Positions 8,175 to 17,845 of a stretch of DNA of 64,000 nt are shown piece by piece (position 1 is the stretch's first letter; every line of letters starts with the position of its first letter). The notes beneath the pieces were generated by a model, which searched no databases, had not been told where the DNA came from, and saw only the letters and a program-made list of their open reading frames with translations. Source of the DNA: Chryseobacterium mulctrae (GTDB taxonomy: Bacteria > Bacteroidota > Bacteroidia > Flavobacteriales > Weeksellaceae); contig NZ_VAJL01000002.1 in the NCBI RefSeq assembly GCF_006175945.1, forward strand, positions 1 to 64,000, in the 5' to 3' direction. Position numbers and translations under genes: made by a program.

Positions 8175-9011
8175 ATGAACACAAATCGTAACAAAAATTA
8201 TATTGTAAATTACATTTTCATTTTTGGCATTTTGATTCTATTTTTAAATGATCAAATATTCAAATTTGAATTTTCAAATTATTTTACTGGAAAATTATCT
8301 GATGTTTGTGGAATAATTATTTTTCCATTTTTTTTGACATATATTTTCCCAAAACTCAAGCAGAATAGTGTTTTTGCTGCAGCTATTATTTTCTCATTTT
8401 GGAAAAGTCAATATTCACAAAGTCTGATTAATTTCTACAATGAAATTTCACCAATTCAAACATCAAGAATTATTGATTATTCTGATTTGTTTGTTTTATT
8501 ACTTTTGCCAATACCATATTATCTGATTAAAAATGTTCACAAAATAGATTTTTTAACAATAAAAAAACTGAATCCAAAATTTATTTTTGTCATATCTTTA
8601 TTCATATTTATTGCAGAAGCACCGCCACCAAGTCATTACTTTACTATGAATAATGGAAATCTTCAATGTTACAAATGCAATATGAAAGTAAACCATAGCA
8701 AAGACTACGTACTTAATAAACTTAAACAAAATGGAATCGAATTTGACACGGTGAGACTAATTCATTATCGAAGTGTTATTGATTCTACAAGTGGAGGAAA
8801 AAAATATATTAAAAATGAGTTAATTATTGACAATGATACTTTACGAAATATAAGTTTTACTATTTTCCCTCTAAAAGGGAATAGAACTCAAATTTATTTC
8901 AACGGTGCTGATGTTTCACAGGATTTGAGAAGAGATGATTTTAAGTTGCAAAGAAAAATGCGGAAATATTATCGTAAAATTGTTTTCGATGAAATTAAAA
9001 GATCATTCTAA
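8175..9011 (+). CDS. Multi-pass membrane protein, unknown (278 aa)
   Basis: I chose the start at MNTNRNKNYI rather than the upstream ATG at 8136, because a membrane segment follows it directly. There are about four hydrophobic segments in residues 10-155. A soluble C-terminal domain follows, with a CYKCN zinc-like pair near residue 170. I do not recognise the family. The gene ends about 30 bp before the IS91-type element, so its original downstream neighbours are unknown. Confidence 0.5.
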   Translation: MNTNRNKNYIVNYIFIFGILILFLNDQIFKFEFSNYFTGKLSDVCGIIIFPFFLTYIFPKLKQNSVFAAAIIFSFWKSQYSQSLINFYNEISPIQTSRIIDYSDLFVLLLLPIPYYLIKNVHKIDFLTIKKLNPKFIFVISLFIFIAEAPPPSHYFTMNNGNLQCYKCNMKVNHSKDYVLNKLKQNGIEFDTVRLIHYRSVIDSTSGGKKYIKNELIIDNDTLRNISFTIFPLKGNRTQIYFNGADVSQDLRRDDFKLQRKMRKYYRKIVFDEIKRSF

Positions 9012-9080
9012 AAAAACCTTCTGCTAATAACTAAGCTTTCGTCTTGTCCGCAGGACACGAGATGAAAGCCCGTTGAACGG

Positions 9081-9103
9081 AAGCTCCGGGAGCTTTTTTG
9101 GCC
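9081..9103. terminator. Hairpin at the IS91-type element end
   Basis: AAGCTCC pairs with GGAGCTT around one G, followed by TTTTTT. It may serve as a terminator for the gene ending at 9011, or as part of the element's subterminal structure. Confidence 0.5.
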
Positions 9104-9251
9104 GTCTATGTAGTTTTCGATTTTAGGATTTAGGGTAACAAAGCAGTTTTTTGGAATGACTGCTTTTTTTTGTGGCATTTGGTAGCCTTTATGAGTGGTT
9201 TTCTGCAGGTTTTTCTTCGCTGCAGCATATAAATTCCCTTACCCGCAAAGG

Positions 9252-10358
9252 TTATTTTGCAGACAATGGTTGGATAACGAAAAGAAATTCCGGTGGCGGA
9301 CCGCGCTGCCCGAAAACAGCTATAGTGACTAAGTTTCCTTCCTTGCAACTTCGACATTTCCGGAGCAAAGTTTTCGGTTTTGCTGCAGTAACTCTGATTT
9401 TCAAATCGGATTGCAGTGCCTGCAGTTTCCCACGCTTCCAGCTGCTGCTCAGGATGCCGTAATGCCGGATCCTTACAAATCTTTTCGGTAAAATATGCAT
9501 CGAAAACCTCCGGACAAACTCCGTGTTTGCAAGAGTCATTTCCTTTTTTTCGCCGCCTTTGCGGTAATCTTTGTACTCAAAACGGACCTGCTGATCCGTC
9601 ACTTCTTTTATGCGGTGATTGCTGATGGCGACTTTGTGAGTGTATCTCCCCAAGTACTCGATCACCTGTTTCGGGCCGCCAAAAGGCCGCTTGGCATATA
9701 CGACCCAGTTCTTGGTGAAGAGTTTCTCCATTAAATCCCGGTCAGTAATTCCACAGGCTCTTAAGGAAGTCACAAACTTTGCCCGAAAGACTTTGCTCAG
9801 CGCTTTTACTGGAAACAGAAACTTATCCGTCCTTACTTTCTTTCTCCATTTTCCCTGCATCGTGAGACCACCTCCCGGCACAATGCAGTGCAGATGCGGA
9901 TGAAGACTCAGGTTTTGTCCCCACGTGTGCAAAACACCAATCATGCCCAGCTGCAGGCCTTCGGTTTTGCCGAACTGGTTCAAAGTGGCCCAGGCGGCCT
10001 CAAACAGGATCTTGTAAATAAGTTGGGGCTGGGATATTGCGAGCCCATTCAACTCCTCCGGCAGGGTAAAAACCACATGGTAATAGCTGCAGGGCAAGAG
10101 GTCCTGTTCGCGCTTCTGGATCCATTCTTCCCGTTTATGACCCTGGCACTGCGGACAGTGCCGGTTACGGCAGGAGTTGTAACTGATGGAAAGATTTCCG
10201 CAACCATCACACGTATCAATATGACCACCCAAGGCAGAAGTCCGGCAGTTGGACAATGCCCGCAATGTCTTTTCCTGATGAACGCTGAAGTTTTGGGATG
10301 ATAAATTGATTTTGCGAAGAACTTCTGCTACATTCGCACCTTTACTTCGGGCCTGCAT
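9252..10358 (-). CDS. IS91-family transposase
   Basis: The 368-residue protein starts at MQARSKGANV, which overlaps the recombinase stop codon by 17 bp. The longer frame to 10520 only reads the recombinase out of frame. An N-terminal zinc-binding region (CDGCG, CRNRHCPQCQG) precedes the HUH motif in PHLHCIVPGGG. The catalytic tyrosine region follows as YLGRYTHKVAISNHRI. Such enzymes move by rolling-circle transposition and can carry along adjacent DNA, which matters for the cargo on the far side. Confidence 0.92.
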   Translation of the reverse strand: MQARSKGANVAEVLRKINLSSQNFSVHQEKTLRALSNCRTSALGGHIDTCDGCGNLSISYNSCRNRHCPQCQGHKREEWIQKREQDLLPCSYYHVVFTLPEELNGLAISQPQLIYKILFEAAWATLNQFGKTEGLQLGMIGVLHTWGQNLSLHPHLHCIVPGGGLTMQGKWRKKVRTDKFLFPVKALSKVFRAKFVTSLRACGITDRDLMEKLFTKNWVVYAKRPFGGPKQVIEYLGRYTHKVAISNHRIKEVTDQQVRFEYKDYRKGGEKKEMTLANTEFVRRFSMHILPKRFVRIRHYGILSSSWKRGKLQALQSDLKIRVTAAKPKTLLRKCRSCKEGNLVTIAVFGQRGPPPEFLFVIQPLSAK

Positions 10359-11329
10359 TCCTGCTGCATAAAGTAAATACCGTATCCAAAGGACTGTGCG
10401 GTTTTTGGTCCGAGAGCTGGCACACATGAAGATATTCCATTGTACTTTCAATACGCTCATGACCCAGAAGTTTCTGCACCATAATGATCGGAACACCGTC
10501 TTCCAGCAGATGAGTCGCATAGCTGTGTCGTAGCGTGTGGGTGTGCACCTCTTTGGTGATGCCTGCTTTTTTAGAGATGGTTTTTATTACCCACTGCACG
10601 CCACGCTGACTGTAGCGGGAATCGAAATCTTTTCTATTCGGAGCTAAAACATCAATATCTTCGATATTCCTGTTTTGATTGCCATTAAACAGATACTGAT
10701 TAGGATTCTCAATACTGATAAAGGTTTTCAGTCCACTGATCAAATGTTCCGACAAAGGAACATACCGGTCTTTGCTCCCTTTACCCTGAACAACATGTAA
10801 CATCTTCCGGTCAAAATCCAGATGCTGAAGTTCGATATTCCTTACTTCCATACACCGCAGTCCACAGCCGTAAATAAGTCCGATGAGCAGTTTATGTTTC
10901 AGGAGTTCGGCGGATTGAAGCATACGCCAGATCTCTTCCCGACTCAGGATGACAGGAAGCTTTTTCACTTGTGGAATAGCGGGAAGATGCAGAAAACTAT
11001 AAGGCAGGCCTTCCGTTTTCAATAAAAAGCGAAGTCCGTAAACGGTGTGTTTAAAGTAAGTTTGGGAAGGAGTTTTGGAGCGTTGCTGCAGTTCAAAAAG
11101 ATAATCTTTGACCTGTTCGGGATCCAACTCGGTAGGCAGGGTTTTAAAATGCAGTGCCAGGGCTGTCACATGGCGGGAATAATTGTCGAACGTTCTGGGG
11201 CTCCTGCCCAAGATCGAAATATTCCTTTCGAAGCGTTGCAGCAGTTCGGCAAAACCACTAACTTCGCTCGAGGCACGGTTCAGAATTTTGTTTACCCTTA
11301 ACTCCTCCGGAGATTTTTTTTGTAGCCAT
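10342..11329 (-). CDS. Tyrosine recombinase paired with the IS91 transposase
   Basis: The catalytic set is present: Arg in GLRCMEVRN, HTLRHSYATHLL (HxxR), LLGHERI, and the nucleophile Tyr in STMEYLHV. Without correction, the frame has only a TTG start near 11211. An N-terminal SAM-like domain continues in frame to ATGGCTACA at 11329 if one A is removed from the run at 11316-11323, giving MATKKSPEEL. I place the start there, with a probable homopolymer frameshift. It diverges from the cargo array, whose first motif copy lies 213 bp away. Confidence 0.85.
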
Positions 11330-11409
11330 TTTAAAGATTTTTTGTTGTTTTACCAAAGTTAATAAAACAGCGAAGGGAAAAGCTACCGGAGGTTTAGTTC
11401 AACAAGGAT

Positions 11410-11511
11410 TTTGCAATAGTGGGGCGAAACTGCAAAGTTCAACGGCAGTTTTTCGGTTCAAATTTTGTTCAAAATTGAAGATTTGTGCTTCGAATGCCCC
11501 ACCATCGCAAA
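11410..11511. promoter_or_regulatory. Spaced inverted repeat upstream of the tyrosine recombinase
   Basis: TTTGCAATAGTGGGGC (11410-11425) and GCCCCACCATCGCAAA (11496-11511) match at 14 of 16 positions as inverted arms, 70 bp apart. They sit between the recombinase start and the first cargo motif. This may be the element terminus or a recombinase binding region. Confidence 0.5.
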
Positions 11512-11541
11512 GGAGCCCCGAAACGTTCTAGATCAAATAAA

Positions 11542-11556
11542 GTCTCAAAAAACGAT
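11542..11556 (+). repeat. Module-boundary motif, copy 1
   Basis: GTCTCAAAAAACGAT, one base different from the other four copies (AATCTCAAAAAACGAT). It lies just outside the IS91-type element and before the surface-protein module. Confidence 0.8.
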
Positions 11557-11816
11557 ACTCTAAATTACATTTGTAAATGATAAAAACTCTTTGAGGCAAG
11601 TCATAGAGTTTATTATTCTTTATTTCAGACAAATTAGTACTGTAAAATTTTAATTTATATATCTAAGTATTAAATGCAGTAAGTTTATTCGACCCTATCA
11701 ACAAGACTTCCCGTGATTTAAGCTTTTCTTACACATACTGCAACCTTATAACTCGATACTGGGAGTAGGAATAAATCATCTATAATAATATGATTTAATG
11801 ATAATTATGTTTATTT

Positions 11817-12518
11817 TTGTGGCAGGAAAAATTACAGTTGAATAAAATTCCAATAACCAGAATTATACATGTCGGATATCTGAAATATCAAAACAATTTC
11901 AACAGTTTCCGTATATTTTTAATTTTAATATTCTCCATGTGTCATTCTTTTCTTTCTGCCCAGGATTCTATTGAACATGAGATAAGACAGCAGGTAAGTA
12001 TTGTAATGGCTAAAGGAGCCATTATTTATTCCACAGAGGAAAATTTCAACAAGCAGATCCTTAACAAGGATATCAGACTTAAAGGTGGTGATTTTTTGTT
12101 TAATGTCAGTAAAAAAGATCAAATACTGATTAAATCCACAGCTAGCGCCTCTAGTAAAAAAACGCCGCTAAAGGATCAGTTGCAAAATGCAGTCAAAAAG
12201 AAGAAAAAAGACGAACAGGATACGGTTGATAAAAAGATTAGAGCGTTTGAAAAGCAAAAAGAACTTTTTCACAGCCATCAGTTTTATCACCATCCTTCTT
12301 CAGGACAGTTTTTGACAGTTTATCAGGTCGCTAAAGATTATATAGTTCCGAATAATCACCACGATAATTTTTCAAAGACAGTTCACAGATATCATAATTT
12401 TCTCATAACATCATCTTTAAATTATCTTCATTCTTACAAATATTTTCATTACAATAACAAATCTTTAGATTATTGTTATTCTCAAGTCTATTCTGTAAGA
12501 CCGCCACCCATAGTATAG
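11817..12518 (+). CDS. Secreted hypothetical protein (233 aa)
   Basis: A hydrophobic stretch near residues 31-48, ending at SFLSAQDS, looks like a signal peptide, so the start is uncertain; the available codon is TTG at 11817. The middle is lysine-rich (KKKKKDEQD), and the C-terminal third is rich in His and Tyr. I do not recognise a domain. It lies 67 bp upstream of a large surface protein and is probably exported in the same context. Confidence 0.5.
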   Translation: MWQEKLQLNKIPITRIIHVGYLKYQNNFNSFRIFLILIFSMCHSFLSAQDSIEHEIRQQVSIVMAKGAIIYSTEENFNKQILNKDIRLKGGDFLFNVSKKDQILIKSTASASSKKTPLKDQLQNAVKKKKKDEQDTVDKKIRAFEKQKELFHSHQFYHHPSSGQFLTVYQVAKDYIVPNNHHDNFSKTVHRYHNFLITSSLNYLHSYKYFHYNNKSLDYCYSQVYSVRPPPIV

Positions 12519-12585
12519 AATAAAAAGGCATTTATTTTTTTCACATCTCAACAGACAATCGAGATAATTATTCTAATACTTTTAT

Positions 12586-15270
12586 ATGAAAAATAAAATA
12601 TTTTTAATTCTATTATTAGTAGCTGTTAATTCAACACTAATTTTAGCTCAAAGCGCAGGTAAGTTATATCTGTCATCTGCAGGAACAGGGGTAGGCCACG
12701 TTTATGATATTACGGGTAATACGCCATCAACTGTTCAAACCACATTGCCTGCTTCAATTACATCACCGGCATATTACAATGCAAATAACGGTGCATCTGT
12801 AAGTAATTTAGCAATTGGTTACGATACTACGGTCGCGAACCAACCGCTTGTTTTTATTAACTCCAATACTGCGGCAAACAGTCCGATATTAAAAAATGGA
12901 ACTGCAACAGGACTTACCTTACCTGCTGTTACCATCGGAGGTTTAGGAACTAATAATGTTTTGGGAAACAATTTCGGACAAGTCTTTGGTTTTAATGGTA
13001 AAAATCTTTACAGGTTGTATCCTACTGTTTCTGCTGCTATTCCTATTACAGGCGATGCAATTTGGAATGCTAATGGTGATGGAACTGCTGGTAATCCTCG
13101 TTCAACCATTTTTGCAAGTGATACATTTTATGATTATGAAAATAATGTTTACACGATTCTTCAGCATCAAAATGGTACAACTTTTATAAGGTATCTATAT
13201 AAAATCGCTATTAACGGAGCTGTAACTTCTGCAACAGCAACTCAAATTACACAGATCACAGGACCTGTTGGGGTAAGAAATGCAACGGCAAATACTGCCA
13301 CAACTATAGATGTAGGAAATATAAGAGGTACTGCATACTTGAATGGCTTTGTCTTTGCTTCTTCAGGAAATGGGAATGATACCGTTGTTATATATCGTAT
13401 TAACATTTCTACTGGAGTATCAGAATACCTTACTCAATATACATTAACAGGATTAGGCAGTTCAAATATTGATCTTGCATCTGTTGATTATTTTCAGCCA
13501 TTCACATTTAATTGTGGTGGAACAGCATTTCAGGGAACCACTCCGTATAGGGCCGGGACATCTTCAACAAGAACATTACGTATTCCTGTTTCAGATATTT
13601 ATGGACCCGGAAATTATGTTTTAAATGTAATTGGAACGGATTTTACAAATCCCGCTCACTCAGTTACAGTAACTACGGCAACGACTTTCATTGATGTTCC
13701 CATTACTTACAACGGGACAGGAGCTGCAGGATCAAGAACTCTTACCGTTGACCTGAATGGAAGTACAACAACGTGTACTGTAACAGCGACAATAGAACCA
13801 GATACAGATATCGACGGATTGGCAAATACTGTAGATCTCGATGATGATAATGATGGTATTACAGACTGTACAGAAAATGGTTTGGCTGCCGCATCATTTT
13901 TAAACAATTTTACTTTCGTCCCAAATAATAATGCTTCCGGAGTAAGTGCAAATATTGCACAGTTGACTCCAAATGCGGGCTCTCAAAGTGGTCAATACTG
14001 GTCAGTCGGAAAAGTAGATTTTACAAAAAGTTTTTCTTTTACTTTTGATGCATTTGTAGGAGAATTTGATGCCGGTGCTGATGGTATAGCGGTCGTATTT
14101 CAAAACTCCCCTGCCGGAACAGCTGCTGTTGGAGCAACAGGTGTGGGAATGGGTGCACAGAATATTGCTAACGGTCTAGTTCTGGAATTGGACACTTATG
14201 ATAATGGACCTGGTGTTGGAGATATTGTTGCGGATCACGGTCAGATTTGGGATTCTGACAATCAGGGTGCCGGTCTTACAACTTCCGTTGATTTGGGTCA
14301 GTTGGAAAATAATGCCTATCATCCTGTGGTAGTTACCTGGAATGCAGGGACGCAAACCCTATCGTATACAGTTGATGGAATAACTGCAGGAACTCTTACA
14401 ACTGCTAATTTTGCAAATACTTATTTTGGAGCCAGCAAAGTTCGTTTTGGTTTTACCGCTTCCACAGGAGGGTCAACAAACGTACACCGTATAAGAATCA
14501 ATGATTTCTGCAGTACCCCTATTGAACTTGATACAGATAACGACGGGATATCTAATCACTTAGATACAGATTCAGACGGCGACAGCTGTCCTGATGCAAT
14601 TGAAGGTTCCGAAAATGTCACTTATTCTATGGTTAATCCTTTGACTTCTCCAACCAATCCGGGACAGATCAATGTAAGATTTAACGGAACGACAGCAGGT
14701 ACACCTTCTCAGATCATCAGTACTGCTACAGCAGCCAATGGTGTTCCTCAGGTTGTCAATAATGGTGCAAATAACAGCAATGCGAGTATTGGTCTTGTTG
14801 CAGGTGCAGCAGCTGCAGGTGTAGCAGACAATACAGGTTCTTCTCCTGTTTCAGGAGTAGGTCAGGCTGTCGGGAATTCTCAGAACTCAGCACTTAATGA
14901 CTGTAAATGCTATAGAAACCCAACCATAACCTTAGGAACTGATAATGCGACGATACACGGTATTACCGCATTTAACAGGGCGGGAGTAAATAATACAAAC
15001 TGGCCAATGATCAGGAATAACGGGTGGACAGCTCTTGAAGCCAATACCAAAGCGTTTGTAATGAATAGAATGCCTGCTGCAGCTACTACTGCAGGTGCTG
15101 TTATTGCCGGTGAGCCTGTAAATGTAGCGTTGACTGCTCCTGTTATAGCTGTTCCGATAGTTGGAATGACGTTCTATGATACAACCAATAACTGTATGAA
15201 AATAAATACAGATGGTACTCGAACGGGATGGAAGTGTTTTAACACGCAGTCTTGTCCTGAAGAAAATTAA
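12586..15270 (+). CDS. Large surface protein with thrombospondin-3 repeats and lectin-like domain (894 aa)
   Basis: The signal peptide spans residues 1-21 (LILAQSAG). The N-terminal 270 residues look like a beta-rich repeat domain. Residues about 405-425 and 645-670 carry calcium-binding thrombospondin type 3 repeats (DTDIDGLANTVDLDDDNDG, DTDSDGDSCPDAIEG). Between them lies an L-type lectin-like beta-sandwich (FDAGADGIAVVFQNSP, DTYDNGPGVGD). The C-terminus has no obvious T9SS tail. Flavobacteria use such proteins on the cell surface for adhesion. Higher GC and Gly/Ala/Thr-rich codons differ from the plasmid backbone, suggesting chromosomal origin. Confidence 0.8.
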   Translation: MKNKIFLILLLVAVNSTLILAQSAGKLYLSSAGTGVGHVYDITGNTPSTVQTTLPASITSPAYYNANNGASVSNLAIGYDTTVANQPLVFINSNTAANSPILKNGTATGLTLPAVTIGGLGTNNVLGNNFGQVFGFNGKNLYRLYPTVSAAIPITGDAIWNANGDGTAGNPRSTIFASDTFYDYENNVYTILQHQNGTTFIRYLYKIAINGAVTSATATQITQITGPVGVRNATANTATTIDVGNIRGTAYLNGFVFASSGNGNDTVVIYRINISTGVSEYLTQYTLTGLGSSNIDLASVDYFQPFTFNCGGTAFQGTTPYRAGTSSTRTLRIPVSDIYGPGNYVLNVIGTDFTNPAHSVTVTTATTFIDVPITYNGTGAAGSRTLTVDLNGSTTTCTVTATIEPDTDIDGLANTVDLDDDNDGITDCTENGLAAASFLNNFTFVPNNNASGVSANIAQLTPNAGSQSGQYWSVGKVDFTKSFSFTFDAFVGEFDAGADGIAVVFQNSPAGTAAVGATGVGMGAQNIANGLVLELDTYDNGPGVGDIVADHGQIWDSDNQGAGLTTSVDLGQLENNAYHPVVVTWNAGTQTLSYTVDGITAGTLTTANFANTYFGASKVRFGFTASTGGSTNVHRIRINDFCSTPIELDTDNDGISNHLDTDSDGDSCPDAIEGSENVTYSMVNPLTSPTNPGQINVRFNGTTAGTPSQIISTATAANGVPQVVNNGANNSNASIGLVAGAAAAGVADNTGSSPVSGVGQAVGNSQNSALNDCKCYRNPTITLGTDNATIHGITAFNRAGVNNTNWPMIRNNGWTALEANTKAFVMNRMPAAATTAGAVIAGEPVNVALTAPVIAVPIVGMTFYDTTNNCMKINTDGTRTGWKCFNTQSCPEEN

Positions 15271-15279
15271 TTTTAAAAA

Positions 15280-15855
15280 ATGAAAAAAATGAAACTGATA
15301 TATTCAATATTTTTAGGTCTGTCATGTTCAGCAATATTTTCTGCGCAGATCGCCATCGGAAAGACGACTACACAGACGGGTGTGTCTTTAGAATTTGGAA
15401 CAGGTAATAAGGGGTTGATATTGCCGTGGGTAACGGCTGCAGCCAATGTAAGTTTAAATCCGGGAGCCACTGCGAGAGGCGGAGCTCTTATTTTTGACCG
15501 AAATGACAGCAGGGTTAAGCTTTCAAGAAATAACGGAACTTGGGTTGACCTTACGGTACGCACCACAGAATTACCTGCGGTAGGAGCAAATGTTGTAGTT
15601 ACGGCTCCCATCCAGGCAAGTCCGGCTGTTGAGCAGTCCACTGCAAAAGCTCAGATTGGAGGTGTTTTTACGGATAACACTCCAGGAATTCTTGTGTTGG
15701 CTGATACCAATAAAGCGATGATTCCGCCTTTGGTGGCAGATCCTGCCAATACGATCAAAAGTCCTGCACCGGGAATGATTGTTTACGACACCGTTAAAAA
15801 GCTGTTTTGCGTTTACAACGGAACGGTCTGGTCTTACTGGAGAGCAGATAGCTAA
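15280..15855 (+). CDS. Secreted protein partner of the surface adhesin (191 aa)
   Basis: It has a signal peptide (residues 1-23, ending FSAQI). The rest resembles the C-terminal part of the upstream protein in style (GMIVYDTVKKLFCVYNG against GMTFYDTTNNCMKINTDG). It starts 10 bp after the 12586 gene, so they form one operon. A perfect 13-bp stem at 15882-15910 terminates it. This kind of protein is frequent beside adhesins in flavobacteria; its function is unknown. Confidence 0.65.
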   Translation: MKKMKLIYSIFLGLSCSAIFSAQIAIGKTTTQTGVSLEFGTGNKGLILPWVTAAANVSLNPGATARGGALIFDRNDSRVKLSRNNGTWVDLTVRTTELPAVGANVVVTAPIQASPAVEQSTAKAQIGGVFTDNTPGILVLADTNKAMIPPLVADPANTIKSPAPGMIVYDTVKKLFCVYNGTVWSYWRADS

Positions 15856-15881
15856 AAGCGGATTAAATATTAAATTTTTAC

Positions 15882-15914
15882 AACAACCACTTCATTATGA
15901 AGTGGTTGTTTATT
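15882..15914 (+). terminator. Terminator of the surface-protein operon
   Basis: AACAACCACTTCA and TGAAGTGGTTGTT form a perfect 13-bp stem with a TTA loop, followed by TATTT. Confidence 0.85.
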
Positions 15915-16017
15915 TAAATTAAGCTGGTCCAATAACCCTAGAACTTTCCTAGTAAATTACGGCAATTAGTTACACTTATGTAATTAGTCTCATAAAATGA
16001 TAGGAAAAACCAAGATT

Positions 16018-16599
16018 ATGGAGTTTATTCATTTCATAAGTAAATCAACTTTAGATAGCATAAAAAATAAAGGACTTCAAACCGAAAGTCACTATCAGGG
16101 TTTTGGAATTTTTATATATCCATTGATTAAAATTGATTTAAAAGCACCTAACGAGGAATTTGTTCCTGAAGAAAGAGAAATGAATTCTAATTTATCGATT
16201 GAAGAATTATGGGAAGGAATTGGTGCGTTACATATCAGGCAAGCAAACGAAAAAGTATTTGGCGTTGTTTTTAGTCTTAGTTCTGAATTTTGGCCAATGG
16301 AAATTAATATTGATGTGAGAAGTCATATATCGAAACAATTTGCGTTTGAATTTGATAAACTAAAGACAAATGATGTTTTCTATCAAAAAAATTTAAATTT
16401 AACTGAAGTTGTTGAAAGCATTTCAGCGACAAAGTATACCCTTGAAACGAAATTTAAGGTTATTTCGGAATCTGGCTTGAGATCATTAATTGAATGCTAT
16501 AAAAAATCTGGTGGAGGAATCTGGGAAGCGATTTCAGTTTATTGTTTAATAACAAAAAATATTGAAGCGAACATGATAAAACGAATCGTAAAATTTTAA
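16018..16599 (+). CDS. Hypothetical protein (193 aa)
   Basis: The start is taken at MEFIHFISKS; the frame opens earlier at 15997. It is a soluble mixed alpha/beta protein beginning with a short beta strand and a helix (STLDSIKNKGL). I do not recognise the family. It lies in the same motif-bounded module as the adhesin, 41 bp before motif copy 2, but has different base usage, so it may have arrived separately. Confidence 0.5.
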   Translation: MEFIHFISKSTLDSIKNKGLQTESHYQGFGIFIYPLIKIDLKAPNEEFVPEEREMNSNLSIEELWEGIGALHIRQANEKVFGVVFSLSSEFWPMEINIDVRSHISKQFAFEFDKLKTNDVFYQKNLNLTEVVESISATKYTLETKFKVISESGLRSLIECYKKSGGGIWEAISVYCLITKNIEANMIKRIVKF

Positions 16600-16639
16600 A
16601 ACATCTGATCCGCCGCTGGCAGATATATTTATTAAAGGT

Positions 16640-16655
16640 AATCTCAAAAAACGAT
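16640..16655 (+). repeat. Module-boundary motif, copy 2
   Basis: AATCTCAAAAAACGAT, exact. It is preceded at 16604-16625 by a small hairpin (ATCTG...CAGAT) and lies 42 bp before the next ATG. Confidence 0.85.
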
Positions 16656-16696
16656 TATAAGAAATTGACTGAAAAACTTGACGCATTAACATTTAT

Positions 16697-17845
16697 ATGG
16701 ATAATATTTACAAAAAACTAGAGACAATTAGGGATGTTTGGAATTTTAATATCTGGGATTATCCATATTGTCAAAGCGAAATAAATTTTAATGAAGATGC
16801 CAAAACAAATTATTTTGGTGATATGATGGGATATTTTTACGATACACTTGATATGCTAAAAATATCTGTTGATAGAAGCGGTCTGCCAGAAGTTTTTTCA
16901 TATCATATTAGTTTACTACAGATTGTATATGTACAGCAAGACTTTATAGAGGATATGCTAAGATTGTTTTCAACTAATTTTAATAAGGGAGATTTAAAGA
17001 AAGATGAAAATTATGCAATTAATAGAGACATAAGAAATGAATTGGTGGGTCATCCTATTCGACGTGATAAAACAGGAAAACTAGTGTCTTCTACTTTATT
17101 TTCTTACGAGGCACATCAAGGGAAAATCGAATATCTCAGATATCATAAGGATAATGATTTTAGGTTTGAATTAGTAGAGCATAACATTAATGACGTTGTG
17201 AGCAGGCATGAACTTTTTTTGAATGCATGGTTAGATATAATTATTGAAAAATTGAGTTTAGTTGTTAGGAAACATAAATCAGAACTCAATAAAGTACTTA
17301 AAAAAGTATCAGACATTAGCAGATTTGAAAGTTTGATTAAATTATTAGAACAAAAATTTCAGCCATTCTTGAATGGAACATATCTGTACGACAGTAAATC
17401 GATTCTAAAGATTTTTAATATGCGCCAGGATCACCAACGGTATAATAATGTTTACGAAAAATTTCTTGAAGATTTAAATTTACATTTAGTTGATGCAATA
17501 AAATACTGCGATGATATCTTTACAAGGCGTTTCATTGTCTACGAGCCATTATCTATCATTGAAACACCCTTTTTTATTGATGTCGTAGGAGACAATTTAG
17601 ATGAACCCCCTTCTTTAAATTTAATAAAACCAGTTAAGAATTTTAATTATGCTTTGCAAAAATTAATTGACCCACACAGAAGAAATTATAGTGATTTTGA
17701 TTTTTTCAGTAGGTTAATTTCTTCGCAAACTAATGATGTTGATGTAGAAGCAGAACTTAAAAGAATGAGAGAAAATATTTTTGATGATGTAGAATATATT
17801 TCTTCTTGTAGATTAATCGAAAAAATATTAAAAAACGATGAATAA
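16697..17845 (+). CDS. HEPN-like protein, first gene of overlapping pair (382 aa)
   Basis: Residues 113-119 read RNELVGH, matching the RN-x(4)-H form of the HEPN ribonuclease motif. They sit in a helix-rich context (NRDIRNELVGHPIRR). The whole protein is helical with no membrane segment. HEPN proteins are commonly toxins, abortive-infection effectors or parts of RNA-targeting defence systems. The partner overlaps by 8 bp. Family assignment is by motif only, and the protein could be a catalytically silent HEPN relative. Confidence 0.55.
   Translation: MDNIYKKLETIRDVWNFNIWDYPYCQSEINFNEDAKTNYFGDMMGYFYDTLDMLKISVDRSGLPEVFSYHISLLQIVYVQQDFIEDMLRLFSTNFNKGDLKKDENYAINRDIRNELVGHPIRRDKTGKLVSSTLFSYEAHQGKIEYLRYHKDNDFRFELVEHNINDVVSRHELFLNAWLDIIIEKLSLVVRKHKSELNKVLKKVSDISRFESLIKLLEQKFQPFLNGTYLYDSKSILKIFNMRQDHQRYNNVYEKFLEDLNLHLVDAIKYCDDIFTRRFIVYEPLSIIETPFFIDVVGDNLDEPPSLNLIKPVKNFNYALQKLIDPHRRNYSDFDFFSRLISSQTNDVDVEAELKRMRENIFDDVEYISSCRLIEKILKNDE

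Larger units (their letters stand above)
9030..11530 (-). mobile_element. IS91-family element with companion tyrosine recombinase
   Basis: The element contains an HUH/Y2-type transposase preceded by a tyrosine recombinase in a coupled pair, a known arrangement for some IS91-family members. The transposase-side end has two strong hairpins (TGTCCGCAGGACA near 9047, and AAGCTCC/GGAGCTT at 9081-9095). The other end has a spaced inverted repeat, TTTGCAATAGTGGGGC at 11410 against GCCCCACCATCGCAAA at 11496. The boundaries are approximate; this family makes no target duplication. GC content is visibly higher than the surroundings, indicating recent arrival. Confidence 0.8.

Noticed and set aside
9172..10301. 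Plus-strand ORFs across the IS91 transposase
   Set aside because: They are shadows of the transposase on the opposite strand and lack protein-like motifs.
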